Source: JAFECT01 sp036501825 (GTDB lineage Bacteria; Pseudomonadota; Alphaproteobacteria; Caulobacterales; Caulobacteraceae). Taken from it: DNA of 64,000 nt. The DNA lies in assembly GCA_036501825.1 (NCBI GenBank), contig DASXZP010000023.1, forward strand, positions 1 to 64,000. Direction: 5' to 3'. Shown here piece after piece: positions 8,392 through 17,418 of this stretch (positions are counted from its first letter, which is position 1; every line of letters begins with the position of its first letter). The translations under genes were made by a program, and so were the position numbers. Under the pieces are notes generated by a model. That model did no database searches. It was not told where the DNA came from and was given only the letters and a program-made list of their open reading frames with translations.

Positions 8392-8587
8392 TCAAAGGTG
8401 ATTTTTGCGCCCACGACCGCCGAACCGTGGGTCAAACTTACCCGCTCGACGGGCAGAACGATGTCAAAAATGCAACAGGACCGCCACATCCTGATCATAA
8501 TCGTTGCGTCGAGCGAGTTCGCCGAGCCATAGTCCAGGCCTCGTTGTGTCAAATCGCCGGTCCCGCGGCCGGAAACGAGGGGGAACA

Positions 8588-11500
8588 ATGCATCGATTTA
8601 GAAACAAACTGCTTGCGTCGACTGTGATTGCTGCCGGCTTCACGCTCATGGTTCCGGCCATGGCGTCGGCCCAAGATCAGACGCCGCCGCAACAACAAAC
8701 GCCGCCGCCGCCTGCGACTCAGAAGTCGAATGAAGTCTCTGAAGTCGTGGTCACCGGCTCGCGTATCCGGAAGAACGAGTACAACTCGGCCGCGCCGATC
8801 CAGGTGCTGTCGGGCGACACCGCCAGCCTCGAAGGCCTGGCCAACACCGCCGAAATCCTGTCGACCTCGTCTCTGGTCGCCGGTTCGTTCCAGGTGAACA
8901 ACCAGCTGACCGGCTTCCTGGTGACCGGCGGCCCCGGCGCCAGCACCATTCAGTTGCGCGGCCTCGGCGCCCAACGCACCCTGGTCCTGGTGGACGGTTA
9001 CCGCATGGGACCCGCCGGCGTCGGCGGCACCGTCGGTCCGTTCGACCTGAACGTCATTCCGTCGTCGATTGTCGACCGGATTGAAATCCTGAAGGACGGC
9101 GCCTCGTCGATCTACGGCTCCGACGCCGTGGCCGGCGTGATCAACGTCATCACCAAGAAGAACATCGATGGCGGCGTAATCAACGCCTACTCCGAGCTCA
9201 GCCAATACGGCGGCGGCAACCAGTACGACGTCAACGGCGCCTGGGGTAAGGTTTTCGACAAGGGCTACTTCAACCTCGGGTTCGACTACTACGATCAGGA
9301 CGCCCTGACCCATAGTCAGCGTCCGGACACCGCCTGCGCCGCCGACTACGAGTTCAACGCGCAGGGACAGCCGTTGGACCGTCCGGCCCAAGGTCATCCG
9401 AAGCAGTGCTTCAACCTGTTCGCGGATGCCCTCGAAGACGGCAGCCTGATCCTCATTCCGGCCGTGCCGGGTGTCACCTATCCGGGCACCCAGCAGGGCA
9501 ACTCGGATGCGCTCGGTAATCCGGTTCCGGCCGGGTTCGTGCGTGAAGACCGCGCGGGTTTCCCGGCGACCTACCCGTACGACAACTTCTCGTCGCCGTT
9601 CTACAACAACGCCGACGTGATCAGCCCCTCGCGGCTCTTCACCCTGACCGGCCGCGCGGGCATCGACCTCAGCGCCGATACGACGCTCTACGCCGACTTC
9701 CTGGCCAACCGCCGCAACTCATCGCAAACCGGCGACCGTCAGTTCTTCCCGGACGTGTTCTCGGAAATGAGCAACGTTCCGGCTTCGCTGCAAAATCCGC
9801 CGGCGCTTCTGCTGCCGATCATGCCGGCGCCGTTCGACACCAGCCAGAGCGTGGACTACATCAACGTCGACCTGGGCATTAAGGGCAAGCTGCCCGATGG
9901 TCCGATCTTCGGCGGCTGGGACTGGGATCTGCACGCGCGCGACAGCCACGACCGCGGCACCTATTCGTACCTGTTCATCTACAATGACCGGGTCAACGCG
10001 ATCGACGGCCTGGGCGCCAACAACAACTTCCTGACCACCTCGGTCTGTAACCAGGCGCAGATCACGATCTCGGCGAGCAAGAAGGGCGGTCAGTGTTCGA
10101 CCCTCGGTCCGAACGGCTTCCCGCTGCTCGACTCCAACGAGCTGGCCGGCAAGCTGACCCCGGCGGAGCGCGCCTTCCTGTTCGGCGTCGAGCAGGGCCA
10201 CACCACCTTCGACGAGTACGAGTTCGAAGCGTCGATGACCGGCGATCTGCTGACCTTGCCCGCGGGCAAGCTCTCGGCCGCCTTCGGCGTCGACTACCGT
10301 CACTCGCGCATCGACGACACGCCTGGTCCGGAAGAACTCGCCCAGAACCTGTGGGGTCAGACCTCCGCCGGCGTCACTGCGGGTTCGGACGCGGTGAAGG
10401 AAGTCTACGCCGAAATCGACGCGCCGTTGGTCAAGGGCGCACCGTTCATGAAGTCCCTCGATTTCCAGGGTTCGGCTCGTTACACCGATTACGACATCGG
10501 CGGTTCGAACTCGACCTGGAAGGTGGGCCTCAACTGGCAGGTCAACGATTGGCTGCGTTTCCGGGCCACCGAAGGCACGTCCTTCCGCGCTCCGGAACTG
10601 TATGAGCTGTTCCTGGCCAACCAGACCGGCTTCCTGCCGCAGAATTCGGTCGATCCGTGCATCAACTATCAGGATAGCAGCAACGCCAACCTGAAGAAGA
10701 ACTGCGCCGCGGCCGGCGTGCCCGAGGGTTACCTGGGCAACGGTTCGAGCGTGCAGGTCACCACGGGCGGCGGCGCCGGCCACCTGAAGGCCGAAACCTC
10801 CAAGGCCACGACCATCGGCTTCATCCTGACGCCGACGTTCACCGACTTCTCGCTGGCGGTGGACTACACCGACATCGTGGTGAACAACGAAGTGCAGCCC
10901 TTCGGCGCCGGCACGATCGTGGACCAGTGCTATACGGCGGCGAACTTCCCGGCCAACGGCTTCTGCGGCTTGGTGGATCGTGACGAGGATCCGTCCTCGC
11001 CCCGCTTCAACCAGATACTCACGGTCAACTCCAGTTACGTGAACGTGGCGACCCAGACGGAGCGAGCCATCGACGTCACGGCGCGGTGGCGCCACGACTT
11101 CGACATCGGCCGCCTCGAGGTCAACAGTCAGCTGACCTGGGACCTGGAGAACACCACCCAGCAGTTTTCTGGTATTGCGACGCCGAACTACAGCGGCACG
11201 ACCTTCGACTTCAAAGGTCCGTCGTTTGCGGGTCTGACCAACGTTCGCTTCGACCACGGTCCGTGGACGGTTCTGTGGACGATCCAGATGCTCGGCGAAG
11301 GCTCTGACCGTGACCTGTTGGGCACCTCGGTGAACAGCACGCGCTACAGCTCGATGTGCACGAACAGCACCTTGGGTCCGGCGGCGAGCCAGACGCCGCA
11401 GCCCTGCACCACCTTGCTGGGCCTGAACGGCGGTACGATCACCGTCGTGCCGGTAAAGGCGTTTGAAAAGAACTACGTCGAGTTCACCAGCTATCATCAC

Positions 11501-11674
11501 CTGTCGGTTCGCCGCACGTGGGATACGCTGGCCGTGACCGCCGGCGTGCAGAACCTCTTCAACGAGCGTCCCCCGGGCGTCTCGGCGAGCGAGTTCCGCA
11601 CCGGCACCGCGGCGCTCAACGGCTACGACATGATCGGTCGCCGCTTCTTCCTGACCGTCTCGAAGAAGTTCTGA
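8588..11674 (+). CDS. TonB-dependent outer-membrane receptor
   Basis: 1028 residues from the ATG at 8588, preceded by GAGGGGGA. Signal peptide ends MASA-QDQ, followed by a Pro/Gln-rich linker and a TonB-box-like EVVVTGSRI. Plug domain covers about residues 50-180 (QLRGLGAQRTLVLVDG, EILKDGASSIYGSDAVAGV), then a 22-strand barrel ending in RRFFLTVSKKF with the C-terminal Phe needed for barrel assembly. Such receptors import siderophores, vitamins, peptides or sugars using TonB energy; the ligand is not evident. An intrinsic terminator follows at once, so it is a single-gene or last-gene transcript. A 196-nt upstream region must hold its promoter; I see no clear operator. Confidence 0.93.
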   Translation: MHRFRNKLLASTVIAAGFTLMVPAMASAQDQTPPQQQTPPPPATQKSNEVSEVVVTGSRIRKNEYNSAAPIQVLSGDTASLEGLANTAEILSTSSLVAGSFQVNNQLTGFLVTGGPGASTIQLRGLGAQRTLVLVDGYRMGPAGVGGTVGPFDLNVIPSSIVDRIEILKDGASSIYGSDAVAGVINVITKKNIDGGVINAYSELSQYGGGNQYDVNGAWGKVFDKGYFNLGFDYYDQDALTHSQRPDTACAADYEFNAQGQPLDRPAQGHPKQCFNLFADALEDGSLILIPAVPGVTYPGTQQGNSDALGNPVPAGFVREDRAGFPATYPYDNFSSPFYNNADVISPSRLFTLTGRAGIDLSADTTLYADFLANRRNSSQTGDRQFFPDVFSEMSNVPASLQNPPALLLPIMPAPFDTSQSVDYINVDLGIKGKLPDGPIFGGWDWDLHARDSHDRGTYSYLFIYNDRVNAIDGLGANNNFLTTSVCNQAQITISASKKGGQCSTLGPNGFPLLDSNELAGKLTPAERAFLFGVEQGHTTFDEYEFEASMTGDLLTLPAGKLSAAFGVDYRHSRIDDTPGPEELAQNLWGQTSAGVTAGSDAVKEVYAEIDAPLVKGAPFMKSLDFQGSARYTDYDIGGSNSTWKVGLNWQVNDWLRFRATEGTSFRAPELYELFLANQTGFLPQNSVDPCINYQDSSNANLKKNCAAAGVPEGYLGNGSSVQVTTGGGAGHLKAETSKATTIGFILTPTFTDFSLAVDYTDIVVNNEVQPFGAGTIVDQCYTAANFPANGFCGLVDRDEDPSSPRFNQILTVNSSYVNVATQTERAIDVTARWRHDFDIGRLEVNSQLTWDLENTTQQFSGIATPNYSGTTFDFKGPSFAGLTNVRFDHGPWTVLWTIQMLGEGSDRDLLGTSVNSTRYSSMCTNSTLGPAASQTPQPCTTLLGLNGGTITVVPVKAFEKNYVEFTSYHHLSVRRTWDTLAVTAGVQNLFNERPPGVSASEFRTGTAALNGYDMIGRRFFLTVSKKF

Positions 11675-11698
11675 TCGATCCTCTAGACCACGCCTTCG

Positions 11699-11733
11699 GG
11701 GCGGCGGGCGTAAGCCCGCCGCCCTTTTTCTTT
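11699..11733 (+). terminator. Rho-independent terminator after the TonB receptor
   Basis: An 11-bp perfect GC stem (GGGCGGCGGGC / GCCCGCCGCCC) with a GTAA loop, followed by TTTTTCTTT. It lies 24 nt after the receptor stop and before the GNAT gene. Confidence 0.92.
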
Positions 11734-11760
11734 GCCTGCGACTCGCGCCATGAGCAGGGC

Positions 11761-12300
11761 ATGATCGTTCGCGCAGCGGGGCCCCAGGATTACGAGCCGA
11801 TGTGGGCGATCTATGCCCACCACGTGCTGAGCGGCCTCGGCAGCTTCGAGGCGACGGCGCCGGACGCTGAGGACTTCGCTGCCCGCATGACCGCGATCGC
11901 GGGCGCCACCCTGCCCTGCCTGGTCGCCGAGAGCGGCGGCGCGATCCTCGGCTACGGCTATGCCTCGGCGTTTCGGCCGCGCATCGGCTATCGCTACACC
12001 GTCGAGGACAGCGTCTATGTCGCGCCGGGCCATCTCGGCAAAGGCGTCGGCCGCGCCCTGCTCATCGGCATTGTGGAGCGCTGCACGGCGATGAACCTGC
12101 GCCAGATGATCGCCTTCATCGGCGACAGCGGCAACGCGCCGTCGGTGGCGCTCCACCGCGCCTGCGGCTTCGAAATGGCCGGCGTGCTCCGCTCGGTCGG
12201 CTTCAAGCACGGCCGCTGGGCCGACGTGGTGGTGATGCAGCGCCCGCTCGCCGCCGGCGACGCAGAGCCGCCGCAGGGGCCGGGGTGGGCGCGGGACTAG
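11761..12300 (+). CDS. GNAT acetyltransferase, phosphinothricin-acetyltransferase-like
   Basis: 179 residues from the ATG at 11761, placed after the terminator; the frame upstream runs through the receptor and is not coding. Acetyl-CoA-binding motif A is VYVAPGHLGKGVGRALL, and 'FIGDSGNAPSVALHRACGF' with 'GRWADVVVMQR' matches the Pat/Bar-type N-acetyltransferases, which acetylate small amino compounds. The C-terminal tail (about 18 residues after MQRPLA) is extra. The stop overlaps the stop of the convergent gene at 12297 by the tetranucleotide CTAG. The true substrate cannot be told from sequence; methionine sulphoximine or sulfone is the usual guess for this group. Confidence 0.85.
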   Translation: MIVRAAGPQDYEPMWAIYAHHVLSGLGSFEATAPDAEDFAARMTAIAGATLPCLVAESGGAILGYGYASAFRPRIGYRYTVEDSVYVAPGHLGKGVGRALLIGIVERCTAMNLRQMIAFIGDSGNAPSVALHRACGFEMAGVLRSVGFKHGRWADVVVMQRPLAAGDAEPPQGPGWARD

Positions 12301-13070
12301 CGGGTCATCCCCGCGGCGTCGGCGATGCTCTTTGCCACTGCCCCACGCGTCCCCTCGAACCGGTGACCGCCGTACACGAGGACTGGCTTTGCGAGCGCGG
12401 GCGGCAGATGCGGACAGGCGGCGCGGCGGTCGCCTTCACCCCAGATACAGAGCGCGGGAACGCCGCCCAGCTTCTCCAGTTCGCTGCGGTCGGAATAGGC
12501 CGCCGGATCGTCGATTACGTCCATCAGCGTCCACGGCCGGATCACCAGCTCGGCGCGGCCCACCGGCGCGATCATGGCGATCAGCGACAGGCGCGACCGT
12601 TGCGCCGGCGGCAGCCGCCGCGCCAGCACCGGCAGGACATTGGCGCCGTAGGAATAGCCCACCAGCACCACGCGCCGCGGACCCCAGACCGCGGTGTAAC
12701 GGTCGATGACGCGCGCCAAGTCGTGGGCCGCATCGCCGGCGGTGTGCTCGCGCACGAAATAGTGCAGGGAATCGACGACCACGACCGGCGCGCCGTAATC
12801 GTTCAAGCCGCGGGTGAAGGCCAGGTCGCCGTCCTGCCAGCCGTTGTCGCCGGTGTAATAGACGATCAGGGGCGCCGACGCCGCAACGCCGGTTGGCGCC
12901 CGCTCGACCAGCGGCAGTTCGCGCAGGTCCGGCCCCGCGTGCGGCGCCGCGTCCACCGGCAGCGGATCGCGCGCCAGCACCACCGTGAAGGCAATGACGT
13001 TCAGCAATACGACCACGCCCAGGGCGATCGCGAGCCAGCGCAGGCCACGGGTGACCTGTCGCCAATTCAT
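12297..13070 (-). CDS. VirJ/AcvB-like alpha/beta hydrolase, membrane-anchored
   Basis: 257 residues from the ATG at 13070. One hydrophobic N-terminal segment (LRWLAIALGVVVLLNVIAF, about residues 10-30) serves as membrane anchor or uncleaved signal. The rest matches the VirJ/AcvB family: 'YYTGDNGWQDGDLAFTRGL', 'VVVVDSLHYF', 'DLARVIDRYTAVWGPRRVV', nucleophile Ser in GYSYGANVLP, final His in GGHRFEG. Characterised AcvB homologues act in the periplasm and hydrolyse lysyl-phosphatidylglycerol, so a lipid-remodelling role is plausible but inferred. Its usual partner, the lysyl-phosphatidylglycerol synthase, is not seen in this window. Divergent from the hydrolase at 13144, with 73 nt between. Confidence 0.8.
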   Translation of the reverse strand: MNWRQVTRGLRWLAIALGVVVLLNVIAFTVVLARDPLPVDAAPHAGPDLRELPLVERAPTGVAASAPLIVYYTGDNGWQDGDLAFTRGLNDYGAPVVVVDSLHYFVREHTAGDAAHDLARVIDRYTAVWGPRRVVLVGYSYGANVLPVLARRLPPAQRSRLSLIAMIAPVGRAELVIRPWTLMDVIDDPAAYSDRSELEKLGGVPALCIWGEGDRRAACPHLPPALAKPVLVYGGHRFEGTRGAVAKSIADAAGMTR

Positions 13071-13143
13071 GACAGCCTTGGCCTGGCGTCGTCGATGGTG
13101 CAGTTTCGGGCGCTCACAGCAGGGTTCATAAGGAGCGCCGTCC

Positions 13144-14241
13144 GTGAAGACCAGCATCGCCCTCGCCGCCGCCTTCGCCGTCGTCCTGACCGGCGCACAG
13201 GCCACGGCCCAGACCCCAAGCCCGGCTCATGTCGCCTTGTCGCCGCACGAGGGCGACTTCGCGGTGAAGGACTTCAAGTTCAAGTCGGGCGAAACCCTGC
13301 CGCAGCTGCGGCTGCACTACATGACGCTGGGGACGCCGCGGCGCGATGCGTCCGGTCACGTGGTCAACGCGGTCCTGATCATGCACGGCACCGGCGGCGA
13401 CGGGCATCAGTTCGAACGGCCGCAGTTCGCCGACGTGCTGTTCGCGCCGGGCGGCCTGCTGGATCCGGCGAAATATTTCATCATCCTTCCGGACGACATC
13501 GGCCACGGCAAGTCGTCCAAGCCCAGCGACGGCCTGCACGCGCGCTTCCCGCATTACGACTACGACGACATGGTGGAGGGCGAGTACCTGCTCGTCTCCA
13601 AGGGCCTGGGCGTCGATCACCTGCGCCTCGTGATGGGCACCTCGATGGGTTGCATGCACAGCTTCCTGTGGGGCGAGCAGCATCCGGACTATATGGACGC
13701 GCTGATGCCGCTCGCCTGCGAACCGACCCAGATTGCCGGGCGCAACCGCATGTGGCGCAAGATGGTGATCGACGCGATCACCCAGGATCCCGCGTGGAAG
13801 GGCGGCGACTACACCGAACAGCCTCGCGAGGCGCTGCGCACCGCATCGGACCTGTTGATGATCGCCGGCTCCGCGCCGCGGCTGATGCAGAAGACCTATC
13901 CCACGCGCGACGCCGCCGACGCGGATCTGGCCGAATACACCGACCATGAATTGAAGGCGCTGGACGCCAACGACCTGCTCTATCAGGTGGCCTCGTCGCG
14001 CAACTACGATCCGTCGGTCGCGCTGGAGAAGATCGCCGCGCCGGTGATGTGGATCAATTCCGCCGACGACTTCATCAACCCGCCCGAACTCGGCATCGCC
14101 GAGGGCCTGGCCGCGCGCATCAAGCACGTCCACTACGTGCTCATCCCGGTCAGCGACCAGACCCACGGCCACGGCACCCATACCTGGGCCGCGGTGTGGC
14201 AGGATTACATGAAGGCGCTGCTGTCCAGCACCGAGCGTTAA
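13144..14241 (+). CDS. Secreted alpha/beta hydrolase with MetX (homoserine acetyltransferase) fold
   Basis: 365 residues from a GTG at 13144, with AAGGAG eight nt upstream. Signal peptide (KTSIALAAAFAVVLTGAQATA) cleaved near residue 22. Nucleophile Ser167 in MGTSMGCMHS, Asp in NSADDFINPP, His in HGTHTW; 'LRLHYMTLGTPRRDASGHVVNAVLIMHGTGG' style text is MetX-like but was split here to short motifs. Export makes a role in methionine synthesis unlikely, since that occurs in the cytoplasm, so a secreted esterase or acylase is more probable. The stop TAA overlaps that of the convergent sulfotransferase gene by four bases (TTAA). Confidence 0.85.
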   Translation: MKTSIALAAAFAVVLTGAQATAQTPSPAHVALSPHEGDFAVKDFKFKSGETLPQLRLHYMTLGTPRRDASGHVVNAVLIMHGTGGDGHQFERPQFADVLFAPGGLLDPAKYFIILPDDIGHGKSSKPSDGLHARFPHYDYDDMVEGEYLLVSKGLGVDHLRLVMGTSMGCMHSFLWGEQHPDYMDALMPLACEPTQIAGRNRMWRKMVIDAITQDPAWKGGDYTEQPREALRTASDLLMIAGSAPRLMQKTYPTRDAADADLAEYTDHELKALDANDLLYQVASSRNYDPSVALEKIAAPVMWINSADDFINPPELGIAEGLAARIKHVHYVLIPVSDQTHGHGTHTWAAVWQDYMKALLSSTER

Positions 14242-15770
14242 CCGCCGCCGTAGCCGAAGCGTTCGACCCACGGCTGGAGTATCGGCAGCACCGGCGCGAG
14301 CTGGCCGGCGTAGCGCGTCCACGCCGGCGTGGCGTCGCGATAGAGCCCCCGCCGCACCTGGCCTGCGCTGGGCGTCGAGATGGTGCGCCCTTCGGCCTGG
14401 GCGGCGAAGTCGTAGAACGCATCCGACCATTCCAGGCCGAGCCAGGAACAGAGCGCGCGCAGTTCGCCGTCGAAGTCGTCCACCAACCGTTCGTGCCGCA
14501 CCTCGCGCAGGTTGAGGGGAAGGACGCCGCGATAGCCCTGCGCCAGTTGCATCACCGCCGCGTAGAAATCCGCCGCGCCCTCGAGCTTGAGCATGGCGTA
14601 GGTCGCCGCGTTGGGGGCGAACACCTGGCGGAAGCAGCTCAGCACCACATCGCGTGGATCGCGACGGGCGAACAGGATCTTCGCGTCCGGAAACAGCCGC
14701 GCGATGATCGGCAGGTTGATCGTGTCGAGCGGCATCTTGTCGACGAACAGGCGCCCCTCGACCTCGGCGCCGGCGGCGCGAGCGCGGCGCCAGTAGCCCT
14801 CGCGGAATCGCTTTGCCGTCGCCTCGTCGAGCGACGCCAGGGCCTGAAGTCCGCCGGGGCGGCCATAGAAACGCTGCACCGCTTCAGCGAGGAGATCGCC
14901 CTCTTCCAAGGCCACCACGTCGGGGTGGGCGCCCAGGATGTGCTCCAGCAGGGTGGTGCCCGAGCGGTGGAAGCCCAACAGGAACACATGGCCGCGCACG
15001 CCGCCGGTCGCGTCGCCGGCCGGCGGCACACGCCAGTCGTCCGGTGATTCCGCACCGAACCACTCCGTGAGCGTCGCGATCGAGGCGCGGAACCGCTCGG
15101 CCGCCAACGCCCAGGCGGCGTTGATGCGGGCGCGTTCGTCGTTGCCGCGCGTCCAGGATTCGAACGCCTCCGCATGACGCCCAAGACCATGCAGGGCGTC
15201 GCCGAGAAGGCTCTCGGTCGCTGCGTGCAGCAGCGGCGTTAAGGGGGGCTCGCCGCCGCGCGGTTCGAGCATGAAGCGCAGGCGCGCCTCGGCCGCCGCA
15301 TAGTCGCCCTCGCCGATTTCCGATGTCGCCAGCGCCGCCATTGCCGTCGCGTGCCCCGGCGACCGGTCGAGGGTGGCCTGCGCCCGGGCGCGGCCCTCGC
15401 GCCAATTGCCGGTGCGCGCAAACAGGTTGGCCAGCGCGCCGCCCGCGTCGGCGTGATCGGGATCGAGCGCCAGCGCCGCCTCGAAGCGCGCCTGAGCGTC
15501 ATCCACTGCGCCCAGAGTCGCCAGACATTCGCCCGCGCCGTAATGGGCTTCGGCGCGCAGGGGGTCGATGTCGAGAACGGCCTTGAACACCGGCAGCGCC
15601 TCGCGGCGGCGGTCGAGGTCCATCAGGCACCCGGCCAGCGCCAGCAGCAACTCCGCGTCCTTGGGCGCCACGGCGAGCGCGCGCCGCAGGGTCACGATCG
15701 CCTCTTCCTCGCGCCCCTCACGCCGCAGCGTTTCGGCCGCCTGTCGCAGCGTCTGGATATCGGCGCTCAT
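14238..15770 (-). CDS. TPR-containing sulfotransferase (paralogue 1)
   Basis: 510 residues from the ATG at 15770. Residues about 5-225 are tetratricopeptide repeats (for example EEAIVTLRRALAVAPKDAEL and AQARFEAALALDPDHADAGG). The C-terminal 250 residues are a PAPS-dependent sulfotransferase: 5'-phosphosulphate loop GFHRSGTTLLEHI (266-278) and 3'-phosphate motif FARRDPRDVVLSCF (367-380). Similar TPR-sulfotransferases are related to the tyrosylprotein sulfotransferase family; the acceptor is unknown. The start overlaps the stop of the gene upstream in the operon (15767-15770, ATGA), which implies translational coupling. It is the last gene of a leftward cluster of three paralogues and a TPR-glycosyltransferase. 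Confidence 0.88.
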   Translation of the reverse strand: MSADIQTLRQAAETLRREGREEEAIVTLRRALAVAPKDAELLLALAGCLMDLDRRREALPVFKAVLDIDPLRAEAHYGAGECLATLGAVDDAQARFEAALALDPDHADAGGALANLFARTGNWREGRARAQATLDRSPGHATAMAALATSEIGEGDYAAAEARLRFMLEPRGGEPPLTPLLHAATESLLGDALHGLGRHAEAFESWTRGNDERARINAAWALAAERFRASIATLTEWFGAESPDDWRVPPAGDATGGVRGHVFLLGFHRSGTTLLEHILGAHPDVVALEEGDLLAEAVQRFYGRPGGLQALASLDEATAKRFREGYWRRARAAGAEVEGRLFVDKMPLDTINLPIIARLFPDAKILFARRDPRDVVLSCFRQVFAPNAATYAMLKLEGAADFYAAVMQLAQGYRGVLPLNLREVRHERLVDDFDGELRALCSWLGLEWSDAFYDFAAQAEGRTISTPSAGQVRRGLYRDATPAWTRYAGQLAPVLPILQPWVERFGYGGG

Positions 15771-17410
15771 GATGCGGCGCCTTGCGCAACGCCGTCGGCG
15801 TAGCCGAACGGTTCGACCCACGGCGCCAGGACCGGCGCGACCGGGGCCAACTGATCGCGATAGCGCCGCCACTGGCCCTCGCCGCCGCGGTAGATCCCGC
15901 GCTGCACCTGGGCCGCGCTCGGCGTGTTGATCAGCCGCGCGCCGGCGCGTCCGGCAAAGTCGAGCACCCGATCGTCCCACGCCAGGCCGAGGAAGCTGCA
16001 GACCGTCCGCGTCTGCGCTTCGAAGTCCTCCACAAAGGTTTCGTAACGCACCTCGTGCACGGCAAGCGGCAGCGCGCGGCGATAGAGGTCGGCCAGGCGC
16101 ATGACGCCGGCGTAGAGGTCGGCGGCGCCCTTCAGGGTCAGCATCGCATAGGTCGCGACATTCGGCTGGAACGAGCGGCGGAAACAACTCAGCACCACGT
16201 CGCGTGGATCGCGGCGCGCAAACAGGATTTTGGCGTCGGGAAACAGCTTGGCGACGAGGGCCAGCTTCGGCGTGTTCAACGGCAGCTTGTCGATGAAGGT
16301 GCGGCCCTCGACGACGACTCCCTCCGCGCGAACGCGGCGCCAGTAATCGGCCCGAAAGCGCTCCGCCGTCTCCACGTCGAGCGCCGCGAGGCGGCCGAGA
16401 CCATCGGGCGTCTCGAGAAATCCTTCGTCGGCGGCTTCGAGGGTGGGCCGTTCCTCGAGGGTGACCACGTCCGGATGCGCCGCCAGGACGTTTTCCAGCA
16501 GGGTCGTGCCGGAGCGCGGGAAGCCGACGAGAAAGACGTGGGCGCCCGCGGCCCTTTCGGACGGTGAGGACGGCGCGCCGCGCCAGTCGGCGGGATCGGC
16601 GCGCTCGAAGGCCTCGGCCAGCCGCGCGAGGTTCGCCAGATAGGCCCGCGACGCCGCCGGATAGTGGGGCGACGCCTGCTGGCGGAACAACTCGTTGGCG
16701 GCCACGTAGCTCAGATAGGCCGCCGCGGCGCGATCCAGGCCATCGAGGGCGTCGGCCAGGGTGTGGGTCGCCATGGCGCGCGCAAAGGCGTCGAGCTGCG
16801 GCGCCCGCAGCAGCGCGCGCAACCGAGTTTCCGCCTCGGTGAAGGCGCGCGTGCGCACCTCGACGACGGCCAGGGCGATCGCCGCGTCCACGTGGCCGGG
16901 CGCATCCGCGAGCGCACGTTCGGCCTGCCGGCGCGCCGCCTCCGCATCGCCGCTGCGCGCCAGCAGATTGGCCAGGGCGGCGCGCGCGTCGGCATAGGCG
17001 GGGGCGAGTTCGATCGCGCGTTCGAAATTCGTCCGTGCGGCGTCGAAGTCGCCGGCGTTGGTCTGGGTCTTCCCCAGCGCGAAGGGCGCCTCGGCCGACG
17101 CGGGATCGGCGCGCATGGCGGCTTTGAACAGTCCGATCGCCTCGTCCGACCGGCCGAGCTGAATCAGCCGGCCGCCCAGGCCGATCAGCAGCATGGCGTC
17201 GTCCGGCGTACGCTCCAGCGCGCGGGTGAGCAGGCGGGCGGCCTCGCGGCCGCGGCCAGCGCGTTCGAGCTGCTCGGCCACCAGCCGCACCAGCATCGAC
17301 TGGCCCGGCGCTTCGCAGACGGCAGCGTCGGCCATCGCCGCGGCCTCGTCGAGCCGGCCGGCGGTCAGGGCCGCGCGCATCCGGTCAAAGTGTTCTGCGC
17401 CCCGGGCCAA
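15767..17410 (-). CDS. TPR-containing sulfotransferase (paralogue 2), probable TTG start
   Basis: 547 residues if it starts at the TTG at 17410. That start puts its N-terminus residue for residue in line with paralogue 3 (xxxxAxHFD... against xxxAAHYID...), leaves 8 nt to the upstream stop, and has AGG seven nt upstream; the first ATG is at 17380. The far longer open frame to 17818 only shadows paralogue 3. TPR repeats fill the first half; the sulfotransferase half has GFPRSGTTLLENVLAAHPDV and FARRDPRDVVLSCFRRSF. The C-terminal 'TPSAAQVQRGIYR' is shared with both sisters. Stop and next start overlap as ATGA. Confidence 0.85.
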   Translation of the reverse strand: MARGAEHFDRMRAALTAGRLDEAAAMADAAVCEAPGQSMLVRLVAEQLERAGRGREAARLLTRALERTPDDAMLLIGLGGRLIQLGRSDEAIGLFKAAMRADPASAEAPFALGKTQTNAGDFDAARTNFERAIELAPAYADARAALANLLARSGDAEAARRQAERALADAPGHVDAAIALAVVEVRTRAFTEAETRLRALLRAPQLDAFARAMATHTLADALDGLDRAAAAYLSYVAANELFRQQASPHYPAASRAYLANLARLAEAFERADPADWRGAPSSPSERAAGAHVFLVGFPRSGTTLLENVLAAHPDVVTLEERPTLEAADEGFLETPDGLGRLAALDVETAERFRADYWRRVRAEGVVVEGRTFIDKLPLNTPKLALVAKLFPDAKILFARRDPRDVVLSCFRRSFQPNVATYAMLTLKGAADLYAGVMRLADLYRRALPLAVHEVRYETFVEDFEAQTRTVCSFLGLAWDDRVLDFAGRAGARLINTPSAAQVQRGIYRGGEGQWRRYRDQLAPVAPVLAPWVEPFGYADGVAQGAAS

Positions 17411-17418
17411 CCCTCGAC

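Noticed and set aside
9719..11500. Long antisense frame over the first TonB receptor
   Set aside because: Composition typical of a shadow; barrel and plug motifs are on the + strand.
13144..14241. Homoserine O-acetyltransferase (metX)
   Set aside because: The fold is MetX-like but the signal peptide puts it outside the cytoplasm, and no methionine genes are adjacent.
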